DNA of 30,519 bases from Porphyromonadaceae bacterium UBA7207 (GCA_002490635.1 DKUJ01000031.1:30726-61244); one strand, 5' to 3'. Positions 14,552 to 22,614 are shown, numbered from the stretch's first letter. Notes: generated by a model not told the origin, from the letters alone. Translations and numbers: made by a program.

Positions 14552-15800
14552 TTAGGCTGTCTGCCGAAAGATATCGGCGTGCCATTTCACCTATTGTGTC
14601 GCTGTCGATTGAGGCAATCACTTCCTGCTGGCGTTGAAAATAGTTGTCGGGCATTCCGACGGCATATTGCGACACAATGACTTTCATTATCGAGAATGGC
14701 GTGTCCAGAGCCTCCAGGCTGTCGGAAACTGCATGGAGGCGCATGCGTTCCAGCTCGTCTCCCGACGGTGGATTGTCGGCCAGAGCCTTGATTTCATTGC
14801 GTATTTCTTCCACAACCCTTCCGGCATAGCCATTGTCGCATTGGGCGGTTATGGTGGCATGGCTGCCTTCGCGGTCGCCGAGCAGAAGTGCGCTGATACC
14901 ATAGGTTAATCCCTTTTTCTCGCGGATATTGCTCATGAGACGGCTTCCGAAATAGCCGCCCAGCGCCATCACTGCAAGGCGGAGCGCATGGTAGTCGGGA
15001 TGCTGGCGGCTTATGGTTGGAATGCCGGATGCGATGGCCGACTGCACGGCCTCGCAGTGGCGGGAAATTATGGTCTGCGGTTCTTTAGGTCGCATCGGGC
15101 GTATGTCCGGCGATATGGCGGGAGCAGTGTCGGGAATGGCTTTGAGAAGCGCTTCCGTGGCCTCGACAGTGGCCTCGTCGAGCTGGCCGCACAGGTATGA
15201 ATGGCAGCCGCTCTGCGTGTAGATGCGGCGGTGCATCGCAACAAGCTTTTCAACGGTCACGCCATCGAAGTCCGCAGCCTCGTTTTGCCTGGCCAACGGG
15301 TGTCCCTTACCGAACAGAAGAGGCCCGAGATTGAGCATGGCCACATTGGCCATCTGTCGCCGTGAGATTTCCAGCGATGTTTTGGCGCGGACTTTCGAAA
15401 CCTCCAGTGCCCGTTCGTCGAAGCGTGGAGAGCTGAGAATCTCGCCAACGAGCGATAGTATGTCTTTGCTCTTGCGACACAGCATTGCCACATCCATCCC
15501 AAGCATATGCGGTCTGACACTCATAGAAACTCTGGCACCCATATTGTCGAGTTTGCGGGCGAGAGTGGCGGCATCGGTGTTCAGTGTGGCATCAGGCCAT
15601 TGGGTGGCAAGCAATCCGAGCTCGGCTGAATTGCCGAGTTCCGGGTAGCTGCCGTCGAAGAGCAGAGTAAGGCGGCATGCCGGTTCTTCGGCACCGCCAA
15701 GAAGGTGCAGCCTGGCTTTTCCGACTTCGGTTTCGTGGACTTGTGGCAGCCGGCTTTGTTCCGGGAATTGTGTATGGGGCGATTTGCTGCGGTCAATCAT
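14523..15800 (-). CDS. M16-fold (pitrilysin-like) protein lacking the zinc motif
   Basis: 425 residues with two M16 homology halves. The C-terminal half shows the family block GYFGSRLMSNIREKKGLTYG (about 280-300) and a typical QYAVGMPDNYF segment. In the N-terminal half the region that should hold HxxEH reads AELGLLATQW (about 58-67), with no zinc-binding histidines or glutamate. It is followed by the expected LARKLDNMGARVS. It therefore resembles the non-catalytic partner subunit of M16 heterodimers. No catalytic M16 partner is in this window. It overlaps kdsB by 8 nt and is the last gene of the minus-strand operon. No signal peptide is seen, so it is probably cytoplasmic. Confidence 0.85.
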   Translation of the reverse strand: MIDRSKSPHTQFPEQSRLPQVHETEVGKARLHLLGGAEEPACRLTLLFDGSYPELGNSAELGLLATQWPDATLNTDAATLARKLDNMGARVSMSVRPHMLGMDVAMLCRKSKDILSLVGEILSSPRFDERALEVSKVRAKTSLEISRRQMANVAMLNLGPLLFGKGHPLARQNEAADFDGVTVEKLVAMHRRIYTQSGCHSYLCGQLDEATVEATEALLKAIPDTAPAISPDIRPMRPKEPQTIISRHCEAVQSAIASGIPTISRQHPDYHALRLAVMALGGYFGSRLMSNIREKKGLTYGISALLLGDREGSHATITAQCDNGYAGRVVEEIRNEIKALADNPPSGDELERMRLHAVSDSLEALDTPFSIMKVIVSQYAVGMPDNYFQRQQEVIASIDSDTIGEMARRYLSADSLRISIAGNPG

Positions 15801-16545
15801 TTCTCAGCATGGCTTCTGCCGCGGCAAGGTCGGCGGGTGTGTCTATGCCGATTGTCGGCTCTTCGGTAAGGGCCATACGGATTTTGTAGCCGGCCTGGAG
15901 CCACCTCAGTTGCTCAAGGCTTTCGGCAAGCTCGAGAGGCGACTGTGGCAGTCCGGTTATGCTGCGGAGCACTTCCACACGGTAGCCGTAAAGCCCGACA
16001 TGGGTAAGAAATCCCACTTTTGAGGGCCACTCCTCATGTGCGGCATCGCGCACATAGGGTACCACCGAACGCGAGAAGTACAGGGCATTCATCTGTGTGT
16101 CGGTCACGACCTTAGGTGTGTTGGGATCGGCAAGAGTGTCGTAGCTGCCTGTCGGGGGGAATGGGCGGGCAAGCGAAGCGATGTCCACCTCGGGGCTGTC
16201 GAAGCATCCCATCAGTGCTCTGATCTGTGAGGCGGCGATAAAAGGTTCGTCGCCCTGCACATTGATCACAACATCATAGTCGCCTCCGATTATGTCGCAG
16301 GCCTCGCGGCAGCGGTCGGTGCCGCTGCGGTGGCTGGCGGATGTCATCACGGCTCGTCCGCCAAAGGCTTCCACAGCCTCGGCGATACGGCTGTCGTCGG
16401 TGGCTACGGCAACATCGTCGCCCATTACCGAGCTCACACGGCGGTAGACATGTTCAATCATCGGTCGGCCGCCAAGCATTGCCAGCGGTTTGCCGGGGAA
16501 GCGGCTGGAGGCGTAGCGGGCTGGTATTATTGCTAAAAATTTCAT
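15793..16545 (-). CDS. kdsB: CMP-Kdo synthetase (3-deoxy-manno-octulosonate cytidylyltransferase)
   Basis: 250 residues from the ATG at 16543-16545 (MKFLAIIPARYASSRFPGKP). Activates Kdo with CTP to give CMP-Kdo, the donor used by WaaA. Visible motifs are the nucleotide-binding IPARYASSRFPGKPL (7-21) and VQGDEPFI for metal and CMP binding. Length is typical. This ATG overlaps the NfeD stop by four bases (ATGA). The in-frame start 24 nt upstream adds residues that homologues lack. It sits in a minus-strand operon with the NfeD protease upstream and the M16-like gene downstream. Confidence 0.96.
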   Translation of the reverse strand: MKFLAIIPARYASSRFPGKPLAMLGGRPMIEHVYRRVSSVMGDDVAVATDDSRIAEAVEAFGGRAVMTSASHRSGTDRCREACDIIGGDYDVVINVQGDEPFIAASQIRALMGCFDSPEVDIASLARPFPPTGSYDTLADPNTPKVVTDTQMNALYFSRSVVPYVRDAAHEEWPSKVGFLTHVGLYGYRVEVLRSITGLPQSPLELAESLEQLRWLQAGYKIRMALTEEPTIGIDTPADLAAAEAMLRND

Positions 16546-17903
16546 TTTTCGGAGCTTGATATGGCGCACACATAAAGTTGCGCGTTCTCATATTTCACAA
16601 CTTTCACAGTTTTTCCTTCGGAGATGAACTCGCCGGTTGAGACGGCATCGAATATGTGGTTGCCGATTTCGATTTTTCCTGCCGGACGGAGGATTGTGAC
16701 AGCCCGTCCTGTCTGGCCTACATAGCGTGCCGGCTGCATGTCCACGCCCACGAAGCCGTCGGCATTGCTGAGCACGGTGGTGAGTTGCGCATGACGGCGG
16801 AGGAATTTAGGACCCCGCGACGATGTCAGCCATAGCACCAGAATCACGGCCAGGATGGCGCCGGCTCCTGTAACAGCAAGAGCGTGGCCTGCCGATGACA
16901 TATCGAATCCTGTCACCGAGTCGGCTCCCATGGCGGCGGCCACCAGCGAAACAGCCACGGCGACAATTCCCGCTATGCCCGCAATGCCGAATCCTGGTAT
17001 CACGAACAGCTCGAGTGCTATCAGAACAATACCGGCGATGAACGTGATTACCACCCAGCCCTCGATGGAGCCGGTGGCGAACATCGGCAGAAAGTACAGC
17101 ACAGCGGCCACCAGAGCCACAGCGGCGGCAAAACCGAGCCCCGGAGTGTGCATTTCCATGTATATTCCTCCGAGAATGAGCATCACCAGAATGGCTCGCA
17201 CGCCTGCCGATGCCAGGAAGCCGAGGATGTCGTCGCCGAGGGTGGCTTTGTAGGTCACGACCCTGGTGCCCTGCATATCCATGCGGGATGCGATTTCCTC
17301 GAGGCTGTCGGCGATGCCCTCGGCATATCCGCATGCTATGGCTTCGCCTGCGGTGAGGGATAGCGAGGAGTCTGGATTCACCATTGCCCTGGCCGTTTGC
17401 GGGTCGCGGCGCCACATGCCGCAGTCGGGTCCGGCTGTATGGCGGCCGTGGTGTTCTGCGGTAGCTGCCATTATGGTTGCCATATAGCTCTGATATTTGG
17501 TGGGCATTGGCTCTCCGGCACCGTTCACCACTGTGGCGGATCCCATGGAGGCATCGGTGGCCATGAACACGCTGTCGCAGGCCAGGGCTATAAGCGCTCC
17601 CGCCGATGCGGCGTTGTGGTTCACCCATGCCACGGTGGGCAGTGTCTGCCTCAGCAGGAGACTGCGGATGGAGTCGGCGGCATCGAGAGCACCGCCATAA
17701 GTATTCAGCTGCACGATTATTAACGATGCATTTTCATCGGCAGCCTGGGAGCAGCCACGTTTCACGTGGCGGAAAGCCGCCATGTCGATTTCGCGCTCAA
17801 TCGGTATGAGCATGGCCGTGGAACTGTCCTGTGCATTCACCGGGAGATGCGCGATACAGATAAGGCACAGCAGGAAGGCAAGAATGGTGCGATGTGATGT
17901 CAT
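16542..17903 (-). CDS. NfeD-family membrane-bound ClpP-class serine protease
   Basis: 453 residues. A signal peptide (about 1-24, ending VNAQ) leads into a ClpP/SppA-like protease domain with the nucleophile in NHNAASAGALIA (Ser100). Lys136 in PMPTKYQSYM is a candidate general base. Next come five or so transmembrane segments (about 235-360, for example LVMLILGGIYMEMHTPG and ALELFVIPGFGIAGIAG). A C-terminal OB-fold NfeD domain (about 385-445) ends the protein. Family members cleave membrane-raft proteins such as stomatin/FloA partners. No stomatin gene is adjacent here. It is coupled to kdsB through ATGA, and a 65-bp gap separates it from the upstream ThiE-like gene. Confidence 0.92.
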   Translation of the reverse strand: MTSHRTILAFLLCLICIAHLPVNAQDSSTAMLIPIEREIDMAAFRHVKRGCSQAADENASLIIVQLNTYGGALDAADSIRSLLLRQTLPTVAWVNHNAASAGALIALACDSVFMATDASMGSATVVNGAGEPMPTKYQSYMATIMAATAEHHGRHTAGPDCGMWRRDPQTARAMVNPDSSLSLTAGEAIACGYAEGIADSLEEIASRMDMQGTRVVTYKATLGDDILGFLASAGVRAILVMLILGGIYMEMHTPGLGFAAAVALVAAVLYFLPMFATGSIEGWVVITFIAGIVLIALELFVIPGFGIAGIAGIVAVAVSLVAAAMGADSVTGFDMSSAGHALAVTGAGAILAVILVLWLTSSRGPKFLRRHAQLTTVLSNADGFVGVDMQPARYVGQTGRAVTILRPAGKIEIGNHIFDAVSTGEFISEGKTVKVVKYENAQLYVCAISSSEK

Positions 17904-17968
17904 GAATGGTGGTGTTGATGATGATGCCTGCGGGCATCGTCTCTATGGCATTGCTGCCATTTGCCGGA

Positions 17969-18538
17969 CTATGGCTGCGCGATTGAGACAAGGTATTCCT
18001 TCAGGCAGGCAACCGGATCCGGCGCTGAAAACACCGGGTCGCCGGTGCAGATTCCGTTGAATCCCTGGGCGAGTAACTCACGGGCCTGGGCGGCGGTGTA
18101 ATTACCCATGGCTACGAAAGGAATCAGAGAGCCTTCTTTCCGTACCGTGGCTATCACATCCACCGGTTGCAGCGGACGCAGGACGATGTAGTCGATGTCG
18201 GCTTTCTCATATTGCAGAATCTGCTTCGGATTGTCGGTTTCGGCGCCGATAATTGCTTCGGCGCCGAAATCGATACGGACAGAGCCTGCATCGTCGCCAC
18301 AGGAGAGCAGTACGCCATGCAATCCGAGTTCGCGGGCAAGCTGGATGTGGCTCTCTATGGTCAGTATAATGGCATTCTCTCGGCAAAGAGGAATCAGTTC
18401 GGAAGCGAGTTCGCGAATCTGTGGTTCTTCCATGCCGGCCGAGCGCAGCACCAGCCATGTGGCGCCGCCTTCGATGGCCATCTGGGCCTGCTCGGCTATC
18501 GAGTAGTCTTCACGTGGTTCTAAGAGTATCTGTAGCAT
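17969..18538 (-). CDS. ThiE/TenI-like TIM-barrel protein, active site degenerate
   Basis: 189 residues, slightly shorter than thiamine-phosphate synthase (about 205-220). The barrel pattern is recognisable: GATWLVLRSA matches the QLR strand, LGLHGVLLS the GVHLG strand, DYIVLRPLQP the GPIFPT strand, and PFVAMGNYTAAQARELLAQG with GFNGICTGDPVF the phosphate-binding end. The residues expected in ThiE are changed: IND becomes ESH in TIESHIQLA, HLGQED becomes LLSCGDD, and the GPIFPT-TK signature becomes RPLQPVDVIA. It is unlikely to make thiamine phosphate. It may be a TenI-like thiazole tautomerase or something new. It lies 7 nt after the lipoprotein gene and there are no thi genes nearby. Confidence 0.68.
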   Translation of the reverse strand: MLQILLEPREDYSIAEQAQMAIEGGATWLVLRSAGMEEPQIRELASELIPLCRENAIILTIESHIQLARELGLHGVLLSCGDDAGSVRIDFGAEAIIGAETDNPKQILQYEKADIDYIVLRPLQPVDVIATVRKEGSLIPFVAMGNYTAAQARELLAQGFNGICTGDPVFSAPDPVACLKEYLVSIAQP

Positions 18539-18545
18539 AGGACGG

Positions 18546-19382
18546 TTATTCCATTAAGAGGGATTTGCCGTAGTCTGTCAGCATTGAATCGATGGTATAG
18601 GCAGGAATTGGTACGGCTATTTCACCTTGTGCATAGCTGGCCGCTTCGTAGGGCTGATACACGAACACGATATTCATGTCGCCATCGATTGTTATGTTGT
18701 TGTCGGCAGGCAGGGACGAGATTTCTGTCTGTCCGAGCACGCAGGACATCTGGCGGGCTTTTTCGGCGATAATGGCCGGAAGAAGACCGATGCTTTCGGC
18801 TTTGACAAGGTCGCCAAGACCGAAACTGCGGTGCTGTTCCATGTCGTAGTTGAAGTAGCGGGTGCCGTGCATGCCGTGTGCCGCGCGCGGGGCATAGCTC
18901 GAGGAGCTTACGGCGATGCTGAGAATCCGTGGTGTCATGGTGGCGATTCGTGAGCTTACGCTTACGAAACCGTCATATGTACTGAGTGCCTCATTGCTGT
19001 TGAGCAGGCTGTCTGTCGCGGATTCACTCAGGTTTATGGGTGTCGCCGAGAAGCCGAATTCAGAAACCGAGTGTCTGAAGAAACTTTCCACGGCTGTCAT
19101 GGTGTCGGAGGTGCCGAATGCCTCCTGGCGGATTTCGTTGCAGAGGGTATCGGCAGAGATACCATGGAAACTCACCGGCATTATCATATCCACTTTACAT
19201 GCTACGGTGAGGTCGGAGGGAACTTCGTAGTCTGCTGCCGAACCTGAAAGGGTGTATGCGGCTGCATGGCGCAGCTGGCCGAATTCCATGTCGCTTTCGG
19301 CCACTGTTGTATTGGAGCATGAACTTACGGCAAGGGTTGCCAGCGCAATGGCGGACAGTCCGGCAAATTTGAGTATATGCAT
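18546..19382 (-). CDS. RsiV/DUF3298-type lipoprotein
   Basis: 278 residues. The N-terminus is a lipoprotein signal with lipobox AVSSC (Cys22), so it should be anchored to a membrane on the periplasmic side. The remainder matches the DUF4163/DUF3298 layout of RsiV-like proteins: a strand-rich N-terminal part with DGFVSVSSRIATMTPRILSI, then HGTRYFNYDMEQHRSFGLGD (a typical DUF3298 phrase), then a C-terminal DGDMNIVFVYQPYEAASYAQ and GEIAVPIP. In Firmicutes this fold is the lysozyme-sensing part of an anti-sigma factor. No sigma factor is nearby, so a stand-alone envelope role is more likely here. It heads a run of closely spaced genes (ThiE-like, NfeD, kdsB, M16-like). Confidence 0.8.
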   Translation of the reverse strand: MHILKFAGLSAIALATLAVSSCSNTTVAESDMEFGQLRHAAAYTLSGSAADYEVPSDLTVACKVDMIMPVSFHGISADTLCNEIRQEAFGTSDTMTAVESFFRHSVSEFGFSATPINLSESATDSLLNSNEALSTYDGFVSVSSRIATMTPRILSIAVSSSSYAPRAAHGMHGTRYFNYDMEQHRSFGLGDLVKAESIGLLPAIIAEKARQMSCVLGQTEISSLPADNNITIDGDMNIVFVYQPYEAASYAQGEIAVPIPAYTIDSMLTDYGKSLLME

Positions 19383-19463
19383 AGTTAAACGTGTTGTTAT
19401 GTTATTTATACACCATTACAAACGTGCGTGGCGTGGTATTGTTTTCGAAAAGGTCGTAAATGG

Positions 19464-19494
19464 CAATAGGGACGCACATGGTGCATCCCTATTG
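19464..19494 (-). terminator. Strong hairpin between the M23 gene and the lipoprotein gene
   Basis: A 14-bp stem with one G-U pair: arms 19464-19477 and 19481-19494, 3-nt loop. It lies about 40 nt after the M23 stop, in the only sizeable gap (154 nt) of this minus-strand run. The six-T tract is on the plus-strand side (19501-19506), so on the minus strand it is not a textbook intrinsic terminator. It may mark the 3' end of the ndk-M23 transcript. Confidence 0.4.
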
Positions 19495-19536
19495 TGATAC
19501 TTTTTTCAGGATATCGCTTCCATGGAATCGATGTGA

Positions 19537-20526
19537 CTATCTCAAGCGGAGCCTTTGTCCTATCTGTAGTTTTGTCGAGGTCGTTATGCCGTTGAGACGG
19601 CATAGATTGCGCACTGTTGTGCCGTTTCGGGCAGCTATGCGGCTGAGGCTGTCGCCACGGCGCACTCGATATGTGCTGGCGCCGTTGCTGCTGGAAGACG
19701 CGCTGCGCGAATATGCCTTGGGCGGATTCTCGCGGCGGTAGCGGCTTGCATATTCGCTGTTGGCGGCAGGATCGAAGTTGCGGGCCTCCTGATATGTGTC
19801 TTTGTTGAAAGTATACGTGTCGGTGTGTGTGGTCTGGTTGGCGAAGTCGAAGATGGCGCAGGGGTTGATGGGATAGCCCATGTAGCGGGTCTCGAAGTGC
19901 AGGTGTGGGCCTGTCGAACGGCCTGTATTACCGCCAAGGGCGATGGGATCGCCGGCGTGGACATACTGTCCGGGTTCCACAAGATAGCCCGAGAGATGGC
20001 CGTAGACGGTTTCGAGGTCGTTGGTATGGCGTACAACCACATATTTGCCATATCCGCGGCGCTCGTAGTTGATTATCCTCACACGGCCGTCGAAGGCTGC
20101 GCGCACGGTATCGCCGATATTGAGCTTGAGGTCTACGCCTTTGTGCATGCGGCGGAAGCGGCGCCTGTAGCCGTAGGGAGAGGTTATGTAGCCCGGGTGA
20201 GGCATTGAAAATTTGCTTACGTCAATCACCACGTTGTTGGGAACGTCGATGCCGGAATAGCAGTTGACACGCTGGCTGTCCCAGCCTTCGGTGTAGATGT
20301 CGAGTTCCGGTTCCTCTTCTTCGGAGAACAACGATTCAAGGTAGCGTGTGGTGTTCTCCACAGAGATTCCCGAATTGCCCTGGTTGGCCAGCAGATTGTC
20401 GTGGCTGGCCGCATGGCTTGCCGGCAGGTGGAACTCCTGGGCGGAGGCTCCAAACAGTGAGGCCAGAAAGAGAGAGGCTGTGATTAAATGTCTGTACATC
20501 GGAGAGTATATGTTTTTATGCCTCAT
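19537..20526 (-). CDS. M23-family peptidoglycan endopeptidase with C-terminal LysM
   Basis: 329 residues. Signal peptide (about 1-29, ending GASA-Q), so exported. The lysostaphin-like M23 domain (about 108-235) has the zinc ligands in MHKGVDL (His128, Asp132) and HLHFE (His210), plus the catalytic His177 in YGHLSG. The second His of the HxH motif is also present (His208), so the site is complete. A serine-rich linker (about 270-285) leads to one LysM repeat at 286-329 (YRVRRGDSLSRIAARNGTT to KLQIGQRLRLR), which should hold it on the cell wall. The ATG at 20524-20526 overlaps the ndk stop (ATGA). A second Met at residue 10 is an alternative start. It likely cleaves cross-link peptides during growth or division. 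Confidence 0.95.
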   Translation of the reverse strand: MRHKNIYSPMYRHLITASLFLASLFGASAQEFHLPASHAASHDNLLANQGNSGISVENTTRYLESLFSEEEEPELDIYTEGWDSQRVNCYSGIDVPNNVVIDVSKFSMPHPGYITSPYGYRRRFRRMHKGVDLKLNIGDTVRAAFDGRVRIINYERRGYGKYVVVRHTNDLETVYGHLSGYLVEPGQYVHAGDPIALGGNTGRSTGPHLHFETRYMGYPINPCAIFDFANQTTHTDTYTFNKDTYQEARNFDPAANSEYASRYRRENPPKAYSRSASSSSNGASTYRVRRGDSLSRIAARNGTTVRNLCRLNGITTSTKLQIGQRLRLR

Positions 20527-20987
20527 GCCAGCTCGTCGTCGGCATAGGTGGCACTTAATGTGGCGGGGCTGTAGTCGAACACTTCCTCCGGAGCGAAGAA
20601 TCGTGCCACTTCTACGGTTGCGTTTTCGGGGGTGTCGGAAGCGTGGATGATGTTCTCCTGACCGCTCATGCCGAAGTCGCCGCGGATAGTTCCCGGAGCG
20701 GCCACACGGCTGTTGGTGGCGCCGGTCATGGAACGGACTACTGCGACAACATCTTTGCCGCGAAGAACCATCACGATTACAGGTGTCGCCATCATGCTGC
20801 GCAGCAGGGTGGGAAAAAACGGACGCTCTACCAGATGGGCATAGTGTTCGCGAAGGATTGCTTCGTCGAGTTGCATCATCTTGATGCCTGCTATTACAAG
20901 GCCTTTACGCTGAAAACGGGTTATTACATCGCCTACGAGGCTGCGGTTTATAGCGGAGGGCTTGAGTATGATGAGGGTCTGCTCCAT
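20523..20987 (-). CDS. ndk: Nucleoside diphosphate kinase
   Basis: 154 residues. Balances NTP and dNTP pools by phosphotransfer through a phosphohistidine. The start MEQTLIILKPSA contains Lys9 of the KPxA motif, and the active-site histidine is His115 in NIIHASDTPE. The arginine and threonine of RSMTGATN are in place. Length is normal for Bacteroidales. A -7 box stands at 21032-21039. The downstream M23 gene is translationally coupled, which is an unusual functional pairing. Confidence 0.98.
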   Translation of the reverse strand: MEQTLIILKPSAINRSLVGDVITRFQRKGLVIAGIKMMQLDEAILREHYAHLVERPFFPTLLRSMMATPVIVMVLRGKDVVAVVRSMTGATNSRVAAPGTIRGDFGMSGQENIIHASDTPENATVEVARFFAPEEVFDYSPATLSATYADDELA

Positions 20988-21031
20988 GGGGGGCTGTTAA
21001 GTTTTTTTTGCAGGTTAGGTTTTCAATCCCC

Positions 21032-21039
21032 CAAATATA
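21032..21039 (-). promoter_or_regulatory. -7 box for ndk
   Basis: Minus-strand TATATTTG matches TAnnTTTG exactly, 45 nt before the ndk ATG. No convincing -33 TTTG. It lies just downstream of the terminator at 21077-21117, as expected for the start of a new transcription unit. Confidence 0.5.
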
Positions 21040-21076
21040 GTCATTTGATGGCGTTTTTGCACCGGCGCCATGATGT

Positions 21077-21117
21077 AAAAAATGCTAAACGCATCGAAAG
21101 GCGATGTGTTTGGCATT
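21077..21117 (-). terminator. Intrinsic terminator of the galactose locus
   Basis: A 16-bp stem with two G-U pairs (21081-21096 with 21102-21117, loop of 5), followed on the minus strand by TTTTTT (21077-21082, overlapping the stem base). It ends the galK-galE-galM transcript about 120 nt after the last remnant gene. The stretch 21118-21237 holds only a 12-bp palindrome TGTTGTACAACA (21154-21165) and a short AAGATA/TATCTT repeat. Confidence 0.85.
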
Positions 21118-21237
21118 ATAAAGTAAAGATAGTAAATATCTTATTGGTCGATATGTTGTACAACAGTTTTCAGAACAATGCCTTGGCGGACATGTTGCCG
21201 CTCTGCGGTTATGGTTAAAAAAGTTGAACGGGACTCA

Positions 21238-21583
21238 TCAGCCGAACAGGGGTGTAGGATACACACCGGCATTGTGCAGTTCGGCGAATTTGGCCACCAC
21301 ATCAGGTCGGTCCTGGCTGTACGTTACGCCGAACCAGCGGGAAGGAGTGTCGAGAACTTCCACGCTTACGTTGCTTGAATGATTCGGGACCATAGTAGTC
21401 GTCGGCGTTGATTACGGCAAATGGTTCGGCAATCGCTTCCGCACCCATGAGTACCGCCTGTGTGGTTCCCCAGGGTTTTGTTCGTTCGGCCGGGCAGGTG
21501 AAGCCGGCAGGAAGTTTGTCCACGCTCTGGAACACGATTTCAACGGGAACGTTGTCTTTGTATTTTGAAATCACTTTCTTTCT
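21238..21583 (-). pseudogene. Sugar nucleotidyltransferase remnant, start and centre deleted
   Basis: Two pieces of a nucleotidyltransferase (NTP_transferase family, usually about 300 residues) remain. The first piece, starting right at the galM stop, reads KKVISKYKDNVPVEIVFQ to EPFAVINADDYYGPESF and includes the catalytic-metal region INADDYYG. The second, in another frame, reads SNVSVEVLDTPSRWFGVTYS to PTPLFG and a stop, which is the usual C-terminus. The N-terminal pyrophosphorylase loop (about 75 residues) is gone, and roughly 130 residues between the pieces are gone at about 21372-21382, with a frameshift. It cannot encode a working enzyme. The intact gene would have supplied a sugar nucleotide, consistent with its place after galM. 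Sizes of the missing parts are estimates from family length. Confidence 0.8.
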
Positions 21584-22614
21584 ATACCGAAACGGTACAC
21601 GATGTTTCGGCAGTAGGTCTGGTCGGGGCGGAGTGTGGAGTCGGGAAAATCCGGTCGGTTGGGAGCGTCGGGATAGTTCTGGCATTCGATGGCCACGGCA
21701 TCGTAGTCGTGGTATTCGGCTCCGTTTTTGCCTTTGGGGCATCCGCTGAGCCAGTTGCCTGTGTAGACCTGCACCGCGGGCTGGTCGGTGAGTACTTCGA
21801 GAGTCCTGCCGCTGCCGGCTTCGGTGAGGCGTGCTGCAAGCTGTATGCCCTCCTTGTGTGGGAGCACCCAACAGTTGTCGTAGCCTTTGCCGAACTTCAG
21901 GGCGTCGAAAGGCTCTTTTATATCGCGTCCTATGGTTTTGGGAGTTGTGAAGTCCATGGGTGTGCCTTCTACGGGAGCCAGCTCGCCGGTAGGAACAAGA
22001 AACGGGTCGGTGGGCAGATAGCAGCGTGCGCAGAGCTCAAGTTCGTGGGCAAGCACGCAGCCGCTGTCGTGGCCCGCGAGATTCCAGTAGGCGTGGTTGG
22101 TGAGATTCACCACAGTGGGTTTGTCGGTTGTGGCTGTGAGTGTGAGCTGGAGTTCGTTGCTGTCGGTCCAGCGGTAGAGCGCGCGGGCGGTCAGTGTTCC
22201 GGGATAGCCCATTTCGCCGTCGGCGCTCACATACTCGAACAAGGCCGTATCGTCGCTGCTATCCAGCAGTTTCCATATCTGGTTGTGAAATCCCTCAGGG
22301 CCGCCGTGAAGACTGTTGGGACCGTTGTTGATCGGCAGATTGTATTCCGTTCCGTCGAGGGTGAAATGCCCTTTGGCGATACGGTTGGCATATCGGCCGG
22401 GAATTTTACCGGCGGCAGGACCGTCAGCCATGTAGTCGGCGGTGTCGGCGTATCCTATGGTCACATCGGCGAGTTTGCCGTTGCGGTCGGGCACTTCCAC
22501 CGCCATGATGGCGGCACCGATGCCGCCGAGAGTGACAGCGGCGCCGGAGGTATTGACAAGACGCACTTGCGGAACTGTTCCGCAAGTGCATTCTTCGGTT
22601 GTAACGGTTTTCAT
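21571..22614 (-). CDS. galM: Aldose 1-epimerase (galactose mutarotase)
   Basis: 347 residues from ATG 22612-22614, which overlaps the galE stop by four bases. Interconverts alpha- and beta-galactose for entry to the Leloir pathway. The family residues are all there: GRYANRIAKG (73-82), the catalytic histidines in NSLHGG (His103) and NHAYWNLAGH (His174), and the catalytic glutamate in VAIECQNYPDAPN (Glu310). The reading frame and length are normal. Its stop codon lies on the edge of the deletion that removed the start of the downstream nucleotidyltransferase gene, so the last residue or two may be altered. An unusually strong hairpin falls in codons 9-18. Confidence 0.95.
   Translation of the reverse strand: MKTVTTEECTCGTVPQVRLVNTSGAAVTLGGIGAAIMAVEVPDRNGKLADVTIGYADTADYMADGPAAGKIPGRYANRIAKGHFTLDGTEYNLPINNGPNSLHGGPEGFHNQIWKLLDSSDDTALFEYVSADGEMGYPGTLTARALYRWTDSNELQLTLTATTDKPTVVNLTNHAYWNLAGHDSGCVLAHELELCARCYLPTDPFLVPTGELAPVEGTPMDFTTPKTIGRDIKEPFDALKFGKGYDNCWVLPHKEGIQLAARLTEAGSGRTLEVLTDQPAVQVYTGNWLSGCPKGKNGAEYHDYDAVAIECQNYPDAPNRPDFPDSTLRPDQTYCRNIVYRFGIERK
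22563..22589 (-). promoter_or_regulatory. Perfect 12-bp hairpin in the first codons of galM
   Basis: Arms GCACTTGCGGAA and TTCCGCAAGTGC are perfectly complementary around a 3-nt loop. In the mRNA the hairpin begins 25 nt after the galM AUG. That position can slow initiation or make galM translation depend on ribosomes arriving from galE. No U-tract follows, so it is not an intrinsic terminator. Whether it is selected is unknown. Confidence 0.4.

Noticed and set aside
20643..21218. Plus-strand open frame across ndk and its upstream gap
   Set aside because: Antisense to ndk, crossing its promoter and the galactose-locus terminator. No family features.
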